Positions 28,063 through 35,909 of a stretch of 45,807 nucleotides of DNA are shown piece by piece; within the stretch, counting starts at the first letter, position 1, and each line of letters starts with the position of its first letter. The stretch is taken from positions 1 to 45,807 of the forward strand of contig JAUIEP010000019.1 in NCBI GenBank assembly GCA_030428835.1. Direction: 5' to 3'. Below the pieces are notes generated by a model. The model was not told the DNA's origin and ran no database searches. It saw nothing but the letters and a program-made list of their open reading frames with translations. The DNA is from Gammaproteobacteria bacterium (GTDB taxonomy: Bacteria > Pseudomonadota > Gammaproteobacteria > Pseudomonadales > Halieaceae). The position numbers and the translations under genes were made by a program.

Positions 28063-28398
28063 CTAGTCCGGGTTGCCCGACAGGGAGCGCTCGATATCCT
28101 GCATCTGCGGCTCCACGATACTGCGCCAGGATGTTCCGTCTGACCTTTCACCCTCGAGCGAAATCGGAGTGTCACCCACGTCGGGCTGGAAGAGGGCGAG
28201 CGATTTCGCCATGCCCATGAAGGATTCCTTCTGCGCGTCGTCGGTCGCGCGTTTGTACAGCGCTATTGCGGCAGCCTGGATCTGGTCTTTCGGCAGGGGG
28301 AGCAGGGAACTGTCCATTACACTGGTGCCGCCTCCCCCGCCCTTCTGCAGTACAGGAACATAGGACTGGATAATCTCAACCGCATCATCGATCTGCAT
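28063..28398 (-). CDS. Small stand-alone FQP-module protein, function unknown
   Basis: A 111-residue protein that I cannot assign to any known family. It consists of one copy of the module found once in the SGNH protein and three times in the protein at 33487-35808: SSLLPLPKDQIQAAAIALY (30-48), SLALFQPDVG (66-75) and SWRSIVEPQM (90-99). A KGGGGGTS stretch at 19-26 replaces part of the first helix-turn of the other copies. There is no signal peptide and no membrane helix. The start is firm: GGAGG lies five bases before ATG 28398. It sits between the acyltransferase gene (upstream) and the aminotransferase gene (downstream) on the same strand. It could be a docking or regulatory subunit; that is a guess. 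Confidence 0.85.
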   Translation of the reverse strand: MQIDDAVEIIQSYVPVLQKGGGGGTSVMDSSLLPLPKDQIQAAAIALYKRATDDAQKESFMGMAKSLALFQPDVGDTPISLEGERSDGTSWRSIVEPQMQDIERSLSGNPD

Positions 28399-28587
28399 AT
28401 TTTCCTCCGTCAGAGTCCTTCGAGTTTGATTCGCCAGCACCGGGGCATTGTTCTCGTTACCGTTGTCGCGCTGGAACTGCCTCGCAGTGGCAGGAAGCGT
28501 CCCAGCCTCGCCCCTGTCGTCCTCGTGCACCGACTCGCAGCGCCCATCTTGCAAAAATACTTGTAGCCGCGCAAACGGGTTGGCTCG

Positions 28588-29790
28588 TTATGCCTTCTGC
28601 ACAACGGGTTTCGCCTCCACCTGGCCCGCGGTCGCCGCCGGGTCGCCCGCATCTGCCGCCGCCGCGCGCCGGCGCATTCTCTTACTCAGGTTGCTCGAGT
28701 ATTTCATCGTCGGCGCCTCGATCTTCTCGTAGGAGATGCTGGAAAGCTTGTGCGCCAGGGTAATCGATATCGCCGCGACCACCGCCATGAACAGGAAACG
28801 GATCTCACCGGCCGTCTGTTGCCCAACCAACCGGAACAGGAAGTAGGCGACCCAGTAGTTGATGAGGAAATGGGATATGTAGAACGAGTAGGAAATCTGG
28901 CCCATGCGCTGTATCCGGGGGCCATCGAGAAACCGGAACAGGGCGCGGTCCCGCTTCATGTAAATGCACGAGAAAATTACGAAACCGCCGGTCACCAACT
29001 GCACCATCAGCGTCGCGAACGGCATTTTCTTCTGCATGACCGGAAACACGAGCAACAGGAAGATACTCGTCCAGAGCAGGAACGTTCCGGTGCGGCCAGA
29101 TATCCGCTCGATGAGGCGCTTGTAAAGTGGTGCGGCAGCGAGACCCCAGTAAAACGCCACGAGGTAATGAAGCAGCCTGATCTCTCCAAAAATAAAAGAG
29201 CAGGCCATGAGGAATATCAGCAGCAGAATATTTCCCGCCACCCCCCCTTTCTTGTAGATCACGTACAGGAGCGGGTAGATAAGGTAGACGAGCAGCTCGA
29301 GGGTGAGTGTCCATTCCCCGGGGATGAGCGAGGTGATCACCAGACCGAGATTCAGCACGAATATCGCCAGATTCATCGGCCCGCTGTTCATCTCGTTGAA
29401 CCAGCGGTCGGCGGTCGCTATCTGCCCGGGGGCATAGAACAGGAGCAGCATGCCGAGCGCGATAAACATCCAGACAATATGCGCCGGGAATATGCGGAAG
29501 ATTCGGCGCATGTAGAAGATCAGGATGTTCCTGAACGTCGTTTCGCTCCTGTCCAGGGAGATGCTGAGTACGTAGCCGCTTATCACGAAGAAGGTGATCA
29601 GGGCCGACGTGCCCTGGAACAGGATATGCACCCAGAGTTGCAGGGTGGCCTGCAGCGGATATTGCTCACTGGCATACGCAAAGATCGCGAAACAATGGGT
29701 CATCGCCACCATAATTGCCGCGCAACCACGCACCGATTCCAGGCGGGTTAGAAAGCGTGAATCCGGGCTGGGAGGAGTAGGACCGCTCAT
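28588..29790 (-). CDS. Acyltransferase 3 family membrane protein
   Basis: A 400-residue integral membrane O-acyltransferase (acyltransferase 3 family, as in OafA and NodX), which acetylates or acylates surface polysaccharides. Near the N-terminus [18 protein letters not shown] carries the conserved R-x10-H catalytic pattern of the family. About ten hydrophobic helices follow, including [17 protein letters not shown] and [17 protein letters not shown]. The C-terminal tail is charged and rich in Arg and Ala, then ends QKA. ATG 29790 has AAGGA four bases upstream. It is the first gene of a minus-strand run with the FQP-module and aminotransferase genes. No fused SGNH domain: that activity is encoded separately at 31494-33440. 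Confidence 0.92.
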   Translation of the reverse strand: MSGPTPPSPDSRFLTRLESVRGCAAIMVAMTHCFAIFAYASEQYPLQATLQLWVHILFQGTSALITFFVISGYVLSISLDRSETTFRNILIFYMRRIFRIFPAHIVWMFIALGMLLLFYAPGQIATADRWFNEMNSGPMNLAIFVLNLGLVITSLIPGEWTLTLELLVYLIYPLLYVIYKKGGVAGNILLLIFLMACSFIFGEIRLLHYLVAFYWGLAAAPLYKRLIERISGRTGTFLLWTSIFLLLVFPVMQKKMPFATLMVQLVTGGFVIFSCIYMKRDRALFRFLDGPRIQRMGQISYSFYISHFLINYWVAYFLFRLVGQQTAGEIRFLFMAVVAAISITLAHKLSSISYEKIEAPTMKYSSNLSKRMRRRAAAADAGDPAATAGQVEAKPVVQKA

Positions 29791-30371
29791 GGTTTCCTTG
29801 CAAGGCTTCCCGGCTGCGCGCCACCGCGAAACTTTCGCGAGGAGCAGTACCCGCCGGGGCACGGCCAGCGGGCTCAGGACAGTGTGCCGTTGCCGCAATT
29901 ATAGTGTGCGGCAGGCGTTGTTCGAGGGTCAAACTCGAATACTGCGCGCATGGTCTCAAAACCGCGGCGGCTCGTGTCACGCCCGGGGGCCTGTTCCACC
30001 GGAGCGTGCTTCAGGCCGGTGCATGGCACGGTCGTCCCGGACCAGGTCGAGCCGCGGGTTGGAGCGGGGCGCAATACCGATACCGCGGGGCGGCAGTGCC
30101 CTCGCTGAAGGGGCGACTCGCCGGCGCCGGCGCGGTGAACATTGTCGCCAGGGCCCGTGAATGCGCGGTTATCGGGGCCTGCGTCACGAAAATTGCATTT
30201 ATCCATAGGCCCTGGCGCTCCCGGCCGTTGCGGCGTGGCCAACCCGGCACTAAGCTCAATAGATGTAAAGCGTCGTTTACCAGTGATTCCCGGCCCTCTT
30301 CCCGGGTATGGATGTCACGCTCGAGGACTGCCAGCCAGGCGATCGGGAATGGTAAGCAAGGAAAACCGGCG
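29791..30371. other. Divergent intergenic region between acyltransferase and YVTN genes
   Basis: These 581 bases show no convincing gene. An open frame continues upstream from the YVTN gene, but it has no ribosome site, and the signal peptide of that gene lies at 30372. The region holds an inverted repeat with an embedded -10 sequence (29891-29913) and a smaller 6-bp inverted repeat, TTCGAG/CTCGAA, at 29921-29939. Nothing else was seen. Confidence 0.55.
29891..29913 (-). promoter_or_regulatory. Inverted repeat enclosing a TATAAT box
   Basis: TGCCGCA and TGCGGCA form perfect 7-bp arms around 9 bases. On the minus strand the centre reads TATAAT (29898-29903), about 100 bases upstream of the acyltransferase ATG. 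A repressor binding here would cover the -10 box. No good -35 is present at the usual distance. Confidence 0.45.
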
Positions 30372-31454
30372 ATGTACCACCTGACAACGCGCTCCGCGAC
30401 CCTGGCGCTTGGCCTGCTGCTCTCAAGCGCGCCGGCTCTCGCCGAGCCCTTTGCCTATATCACCAATGCGGCCGACAACACGCTCTCGGTCGTCGATACC
30501 GCCACCAATACCGTCGTGGAAACCGTTGTGGTAGGCACCGGCCCCTTCGGTGTCGCCGTGCACCCGGAAGGTCACACCGCCTATACCGCGAACCTGTACG
30601 ACAACAGCGTGTCCGTCATCGATACCGCCTCCAATACCCTGGCGGACACGATACCGGTAGGCAACTGGCCGTTCGGCCTGGACCTCCTCCCGGACGGCAG
30701 CGCGCTGTACGTGGCCAACTTTCTCGACTCCAGCATTTCCGTTATCGATACCTCGACCAACACCGTGGTCGATACCGTGGCGGCGGGTACGAACGCGCGC
30801 TCCGTCGCGATGCACCCGGACGGCAGCACCGCCTACGTGGTCAACAACAACGCGGACAGCGTATCGGTCATCGACACCGCGAGCAGGGTGGTCGTGGACA
30901 CGGTCGCGGTCGGCGCCCATCCCAGGGGCATTGCCGTGAGTCCCGACGGCAGCACGGCGTACGTCACCAACAACGACGGCGACACCGTCTCGGTGATCGA
31001 CACTGCCAGCGACACGGTGACGACCACCATCCCGGTGGGGGCCGGCCCAATCGGCGTCGCCGTACACCCGGACGGCGACGTGGTGTACGTGGGGAACCGG
31101 GACTCCGCCGATCTCTACATTATCGACGCGGCGACCAATACGGTGGTGGATACCGAACCGGTCGGCGCCTCGCCGCGCGGCGTCGCCGTGCACCCGGACG
31201 GCGGTACGGTGTACGTGACAAACTCCGGCAGCGACAGCGTGACTGTCATCGACACGGCTACCCACAATGTCGTGGCCACCATCGCAGTGGGCCACTCGCC
31301 CTATGCCTTCGGCCGCTCCATGGGGCCACTGGCCGACACCGACGGCGACGGCGTCCCGGACATCTACGACAACTGCCCCCTGGCTCCCAACCCAGGGCAG
31401 GAAGACGAGGACGAAGACGGCAGGGGCGACGCCTGCGAGATACCGGGGTGCTGA
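30372..31454 (+). CDS. Secreted YVTN beta-propeller protein with calcium-binding tail
   Basis: A 360-residue exported protein. The signal peptide [19 protein letters not shown] ends at PALA before EPFAYITN. Seven repeats of about 42 residues follow (about 25-320), each with AYVTN, VSVIDTA, NTVVDTVPVG and GVAVHPDGS-like blocks, which fits a seven-bladed propeller. The tail [14 protein letters not shown] (322-335) and [10 protein letters not shown] is a thrombospondin type 3-like calcium-binding repeat, often found on surface or secreted proteins. ATG 30372 has AAGGA nine bases upstream. It lies 39 bases before the SGNH gene and is probably co-transcribed. Binding of a protein or glycan partner at the cell surface is a plausible role; no catalytic motif seen. 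Confidence 0.9.
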   Translation: MYHLTTRSATLALGLLLSSAPALAEPFAYITNAADNTLSVVDTATNTVVETVVVGTGPFGVAVHPEGHTAYTANLYDNSVSVIDTASNTLADTIPVGNWPFGLDLLPDGSALYVANFLDSSISVIDTSTNTVVDTVAAGTNARSVAMHPDGSTAYVVNNNADSVSVIDTASRVVVDTVAVGAHPRGIAVSPDGSTAYVTNNDGDTVSVIDTASDTVTTTIPVGAGPIGVAVHPDGDVVYVGNRDSADLYIIDAATNTVVDTEPVGASPRGVAVHPDGGTVYVTNSGSDSVTVIDTATHNVVATIAVGHSPYAFGRSMGPLADTDGDGVPDIYDNCPLAPNPGQEDEDEDGRGDACEIPGC

Positions 31455-31493
31455 TTCCCAGGTAGCTGCTGACACCCGCAACCCGACCTGCTC

Positions 31494-33440
31494 ATGGAAA
31501 ACCAGACTCGACAACCGGGAACACTGCCCGCTCTCCTGTACCTGGCCTGCAACCTCCTGGGACTGGCCCTGTGCCTGTTCACCCTCAGCGAGATGTGGGA
31601 GTACCGGCCTATCCTGCACCTGATGCTGTCGCGGATCGCCGTGGTCAACCTGTTCGGCGGCCTGGTGCCGATGTGGGGCCTGTTCGCACTGCTCGCGCTC
31701 GTGACCCTCACAGGAATCATCAAGACCATACACCTGCTGTGGACCTTGCGAACCGGCGCACCGATCCCGGGGCTGGCACTGCGATTCAGAGCCGCGTTCT
31801 ACCTCGGCAGCGGCTGCCTGTTTGTCTGCGTTTTCATTCTGTCGACGCCAGAGTCATTCTCGGGCCCGTTCCGCCTGCGGCATCCCGTCGCCGCGTGGAT
31901 TACCGCCAGCCTCGCCTGCGGGCTCTGGTGGTTGCTACCGCAACTCAGGTTCCGGCTGTCGGACCGCGCGGTCGCGCGCATCGACCTCGTTGCCATGAAC
32001 GTGTGCCTGGCATTGTTGTTGGCTGAACTGACACTGCGCGGTGCCGCGCTCGTTTGGGCCAGTCCGCTGCTGGTGACCGATTCGACATCCTCACAGATAA
32101 GGCGCCAGTCGGAGCGCATGGCGCCCGGCGCCGATCGATTCTCGTTCCCGATCAACTCGCAGGGGTTCTACGACACCGAGTTCCTGCCCCCGGAGGAACG
32201 CTCGCGACCACTGGTCGTCACCATAGGCGACTCTTTCAGCTACGGCGTGGTGCCGCACCACTTTCATTACACCACGGTGGCCGAGCGCGCATTTCCTGGC
32301 GCGGAGATCTACAACATCGGTTTTCCCGGCACGAATCCCACCGACTACCTGGCCCACGTCACGGAGGACGCCCTGCCACTGGAGCCCGACCTGATCGTCA
32401 TTGCATTGTATGTGGGCAACGATCTCGCCCCCGAGCCCCCCTCGGTCTCGCCGATACGCTGGTATGACGCGGACAGCTACCTCCTCGGGGTCGTCTGGCA
32501 CCGCCTGCGCATCCTGCGCGTCGCCCAGGCAAACAACTGGACGCAGGGCGAGGAGGACTCGAGCAGCGGCGACCTCATCGAGCGCTATCCGTGGTTGGCC
32601 GACCCGTCACTGGAGCCGCCAAGCCTGGGCCAGGAAATCTACTTCGAAATGGCGGCGCGCAATGCCTACCTCGGCACGGCAGACCACCCGGGTGTCTATG
32701 AAGGGTTCTTCGCCGCGATGTACCGGATCGAGAGAGCTGCAGGTGATGTTCCCCTGGCGTTCATGCTGATTCCCGACGAGTTCCAGGTGAACGATGCGCT
32801 GTGGGAGGTCGTGGTAAAGAGAAATAAGCTGCCACTGCAGCGGGATTTGCCGCAACAGAAGATTCTCGAGTGGGCGGCGGAGGGCAACCGGGATGTTCTG
32901 GACCTGTTGCCGCTCATGCGTGCCGTGCCGCCCCTGCCGGACGGGCAGCGGCACCTCTACCACTTGCGCGACGGCCACTTCAATGCCCGCGGCAACGAGG
33001 TCGCGGGCCGTGCACTCGCGGGCCTTATCGCCCGCAGGTTCGCCGCCAAAGACGATACCGTCACCGAACTTTCGCTGCCCGAGCCGCGCGGCGCAGGCAG
33101 GATGTCGGTGGGCGAGGCAACGGTGGTCGTGCAGGAGTTCGGCGCACTCATCAAGGAACTCGGGGTCAACGGCAAGACCGTATACCCGGACTCGGCGCTG
33201 GGCGCGAGCAAGCAGGAAATCAAGACCGCTATCGTCACGGTGCTGAAGGGCGGTGTCGCCGCAAAACAGCCGGATTTCTACCGGGAACTCGCTTCCATTC
33301 TCGCATTCTTCCAGCCCGGGATCGGCGGCGACGGTGTGTCCCTCGATGCGGTCAGGGCCGACCAGACAACGTGGCGACCGATCGTGGAAGCCGAGATGCG
33401 CGAGAACGTCCGCTTCGTGGCGTCAGGAGCCCAACCGTAG
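31494..33440 (+). CDS. Membrane SGNH/GDSL hydrolase-like protein with C-terminal FQP module
   Basis: A 648-residue protein with about five membrane helices in the first 190 residues, for example LPALLYLACNLLGLALCLFTL and LVAMNVCLALLLAELTLRG. A large SGNH domain follows, with VTIGDSFSYG (Ser247), YVGND (Asn309) and the Asp493-x-His495 pair in RDGHFNARGNE. Such domains remove or transfer O-acyl groups on surface glycans. Residues 537-648 are an FQP module: ILAFFQPGIG and TWRPIVEAEM. If the helix count is right, SGNH and FQP parts are periplasmic. Start ATG 31494 has no strong ribosome site. It is downstream of the YVTN gene, and it could pair with the acyltransferase 3 protein as in split OafA-like systems. 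Confidence 0.85.
   Translation: MENQTRQPGTLPALLYLACNLLGLALCLFTLSEMWEYRPILHLMLSRIAVVNLFGGLVPMWGLFALLALVTLTGIIKTIHLLWTLRTGAPIPGLALRFRAAFYLGSGCLFVCVFILSTPESFSGPFRLRHPVAAWITASLACGLWWLLPQLRFRLSDRAVARIDLVAMNVCLALLLAELTLRGAALVWASPLLVTDSTSSQIRRQSERMAPGADRFSFPINSQGFYDTEFLPPEERSRPLVVTIGDSFSYGVVPHHFHYTTVAERAFPGAEIYNIGFPGTNPTDYLAHVTEDALPLEPDLIVIALYVGNDLAPEPPSVSPIRWYDADSYLLGVVWHRLRILRVAQANNWTQGEEDSSSGDLIERYPWLADPSLEPPSLGQEIYFEMAARNAYLGTADHPGVYEGFFAAMYRIERAAGDVPLAFMLIPDEFQVNDALWEVVVKRNKLPLQRDLPQQKILEWAAEGNRDVLDLLPLMRAVPPLPDGQRHLYHLRDGHFNARGNEVAGRALAGLIARRFAAKDDTVTELSLPEPRGAGRMSVGEATVVVQEFGALIKELGVNGKTVYPDSALGASKQEIKTAIVTVLKGGVAAKQPDFYRELASILAFFQPGIGGDGVSLDAVRADQTTWRPIVEAEMRENVRFVASGAQP
33102..33437 (+). 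other. FQP module at the C-terminus of the SGNH protein
   Basis: Residues 537-648 of the SGNH protein align with the stand-alone 111-residue protein and with the three repeats of the 773-residue protein. Conserved anchors are Phe-Gln-Pro in FFQPGIG and the Trp-Arg-x2-Val-Glu-x2-Met block. This copy is the most divergent in its first half (GKTVYPDSALGASKQEIKTA). Confidence 0.8.
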
Positions 33441-33486
33441 ATCCCTGCCGGCGGGCCCGCTGCCACCACCGGAGCATAGTGGCAGT

Positions 33487-35808
33487 TTAAGCCGACAGCT
33501 CCCGGGTGATCGCGTTCATCTCGGCCTCGACCGCCGCTCGCCAGGGCCTGCCGTTGGGTCCCGGCGAATCGATCGCCTGCCTGCCGGCGCCGACACCCGG
33601 CTGGAAGAACGCCAGCGTCGGCGCTGCCAGGCGCGCGAAGTCGGCCTGGTTCCCGGCCCCGCTTTCGAGCAGCAGCGTGATGGCATCCTTGATACCGCTT
33701 TTCGGATAGGCCAGCAGTGCAATGTCGACGACGAAGCTCCCGTCCAACTCGTTGGCGGAGACGATTTCGTGGAGTCGCTGCACGACATCGAGCGCTTCCA
33801 CCAATTCGCCCGCCTCCCCGGCAGCCTGCCCGGGCTCCAGCGCGGGTGACGAGGAGCGCGAGCGGTGAGGCGCGAGCAGGTCCCTGGTGATGGCGATCAT
33901 CTCGGCCTCCACAGCCGCTCGCCAGGGCTTGCCGTCCGGACCGGGCGAGTCCATCGCCTGTCCGCTCGCGTCGACTCCCGGCTGGAAGAATGCCATCGTC
34001 GGCGCCGCCAGGCGTGCAAACTCTGCCTGGTTCTCTGCTCCGCTTTCCAGCAGCAGCGCTATCGCATCCTGGATAACGCTTTTCGGGTGGTCGAGGAGCG
34101 CGGTGTCGACGACAAGGCTCCCATCCAGCTTGTTCGCGGCGACGATCTCGCCGAGTCGCTGTGCGATCCCGAACGCCTCAGCCAGCGCTTGTTCCTCCTC
34201 TGCCGTACGCACGGCACCGGGGCCGGAAGACGGCGACTGCGCGGCGAGGATGTCCCTGGTGATCGCCACCATGTCGGCCTCAACGGCCGCCCGCCAGGGC
34301 TCGCCGTCCGGACCGGGGGAATCGATCGGCTGCCGCTTCGCACCGACGCCGGGCTGGAAGAACGCCAGCGTCGGCGCGGACAGGCGCGCAAATTCGGACT
34401 GCTCCGCGGCACCGCGTTCAAGCAGCAGCGTGATGGCGCCCTGGATGTCGCTTTTCGGGTAGTCGAGGAGTTCGGTGTCGACAACGAAGCTGCCGTCCAG
34501 CCCGTTGGCCGAGACGATTCCGCCCAGCCGCTGGACCATGGCGAACGCCTCCACCAGGGCGTTCGCCTCCCGCATCACCTGCTCCGGCTCCAGCGCGGAA
34601 AAGAGCGCCTCCGGGGTGGGGGAGGAAAGGAGTCCGTGCCGGACCCGCCAGGACGATATCATGTTCCGCTTTTTTGCCTGTTGCAGCGCGTCGATGGTAA
34701 GCGTGGAATTGATATCGAGGCGGGGCGGTTCATCCCCGCGATAGAACCACTCGTGGATTCGCCTGGCATAGGCGTCGTTCATGCCCCGCAGCAGGTGGCC
34801 GTCGTCGAAGGTGAACCAGGGCTTGTCCGTCAGCGTCCGCAGGATGCAGCTGAAGGAAACGGCATTCCAGTAAAACACATACTCCGCGTCCCGCAGCAGT
34901 GACTGGAAGCGTGAGTACTCGCAATGGGGCAGCAGTTCCATCGCGTCGGCGGCGTGACTGTGCTTGCGCACGGCGTCGACGACGCTCGCGGGTGCGATAA
35001 GTGTGGGAACACGCCCCGCCTCGAGCGTTTCGTGCAGCTTGCGCAGCAGGACAATGCGAAACTTCCGTGAACTTTCTCGCAGCGCCCGTCCATACTTCGC
35101 TTCCTGTACTGCGTAGTCCTCGTTCCCGAGAACGAACAGCCAGCGTTGCTGTTCCAGGCGCGTCGAGGGCGTGGTTGCAGCCGGGGCATGCCCGGATTGC
35201 AGGAATATCGCCGGGTTGTGGAAGTGTAGCCGCGCTCCGTAATCCTGGTCCGTTTCTTTCGGCGATTCGCCACACGGATACACGTGGAGCACACCCTGCA
35301 GCATGCGATGCATTGCACCCAGCTCCAGCTTGCTCTCAGCCACCTGCGCCTCGGCGGCAATCCTCATCTTCACAATCCGCGAGAACAGCGACCAGAAAAT
35401 CGAGTACTTCGGCGCCATGAACTTGACAAGTTCGTCGGGCTCAACTTCATCCAGGAGACCGAGGAACGGGTCGCTGGTAAAGCACTTCCATCCCTGCGCC
35501 CGCGTCGAACCCAACAGGGATTCGAGATCCTCTGTGCTGCACAAGTTGTGAATCGGAAGCAGGTACCCTGAGAAGAGGCCCAAAATGCCCGGCTCAAGTT
35601 TGCCGACCTGTGCACGAACATCGTCGAGCGAGTGGTATTCGAAAGTGCGCCCGGGCAGGACGCCGGAATTTTTCGCATACAACCGCGGCGGCAGCAGCAG
35701 TGTTGTGTTGGCCGCGAACGGCTGGCCGGCGAGGAGGTACAGCGCGAACGCCAGCTCACCGTAGTCGTTGCAAACGACCAGTACTAGCGGTTTGTCGCTG
35801 TCCGCCAT
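33487..35808 (-). CDS. Protein of unknown function, NDYGEL family fused to three FQP modules
   Basis: A 773-residue protein that I do not recognise. Residues 1-400 are a paralogue of the protein at 23671-24912, with NDYGEL (14-19), LLPPRLYAKN, LFSGYLLPIHN, TSDPFLG, RWLFVLGNEDY, DAEYVFYWN and TFDDGHLLRG. Residues 417-522, 541-646 and 668-773 are three copies of the FQP module, joined by linkers of 18-21 residues rich in Ala, Ser, Pro and Glu. There is no signal peptide or membrane helix, so it is probably cytoplasmic. ATG 35808 is the natural start. It lies 101 bases downstream of the second sulfotransferase on the same strand and converges on the SGNH gene. Enzymatic activity is unknown; a glycosyltransferase-like fold is only a guess. 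Confidence 0.82.
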   Translation of the reverse strand: MADSDKPLVLVVCNDYGELAFALYLLAGQPFAANTTLLLPPRLYAKNSGVLPGRTFEYHSLDDVRAQVGKLEPGILGLFSGYLLPIHNLCSTEDLESLLGSTRAQGWKCFTSDPFLGLLDEVEPDELVKFMAPKYSIFWSLFSRIVKMRIAAEAQVAESKLELGAMHRMLQGVLHVYPCGESPKETDQDYGARLHFHNPAIFLQSGHAPAATTPSTRLEQQRWLFVLGNEDYAVQEAKYGRALRESSRKFRIVLLRKLHETLEAGRVPTLIAPASVVDAVRKHSHAADAMELLPHCEYSRFQSLLRDAEYVFYWNAVSFSCILRTLTDKPWFTFDDGHLLRGMNDAYARRIHEWFYRGDEPPRLDINSTLTIDALQQAKKRNMISSWRVRHGLLSSPTPEALFSALEPEQVMREANALVEAFAMVQRLGGIVSANGLDGSFVVDTELLDYPKSDIQGAITLLLERGAAEQSEFARLSAPTLAFFQPGVGAKRQPIDSPGPDGEPWRAAVEADMVAITRDILAAQSPSSGPGAVRTAEEEQALAEAFGIAQRLGEIVAANKLDGSLVVDTALLDHPKSVIQDAIALLLESGAENQAEFARLAAPTMAFFQPGVDASGQAMDSPGPDGKPWRAAVEAEMIAITRDLLAPHRSRSSSPALEPGQAAGEAGELVEALDVVQRLHEIVSANELDGSFVVDIALLAYPKSGIKDAITLLLESGAGNQADFARLAAPTLAFFQPGVGAGRQAIDSPGPNGRPWRAAVEAEMNAITRELSA
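33490..34560 (-). repeat. Three in-frame tandem copies of the FQP module
   Basis: Units at 34243-34560, 33871-34188 and 33490-33807 each code for 106 residues, with starts 124 and 127 codons apart. The protein copies are near-identical in LLLE-x-GA, FARL(A/S)APT(L/M)AFFQPGV, DSPGP-(D/N)-G and PWRAAVEA(E/D)M, and the DNA is visibly similar too, which indicates recent internal duplication. Confidence 0.9.
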
Positions 35809-35909
35809 GCGCGTTCCATTCGGTCCGATGCCGCGGCTGGCTGGCCCGACGGACGTTGTTGTTCGCCTGATCTGGGTTTCATTGCAGGACCGGCTCCACT
35901 AGCGAACGG

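Noticed and set aside
28063-28398. Small protein considered as a RiPP precursor for the radical SAM enzyme
   Set aside because: It has a glycine run, but the protein is homologous over its whole length to modules fused to large proteins, has no leader/core layout and lies 5.5 kb from the radical SAM gene on the other strand.
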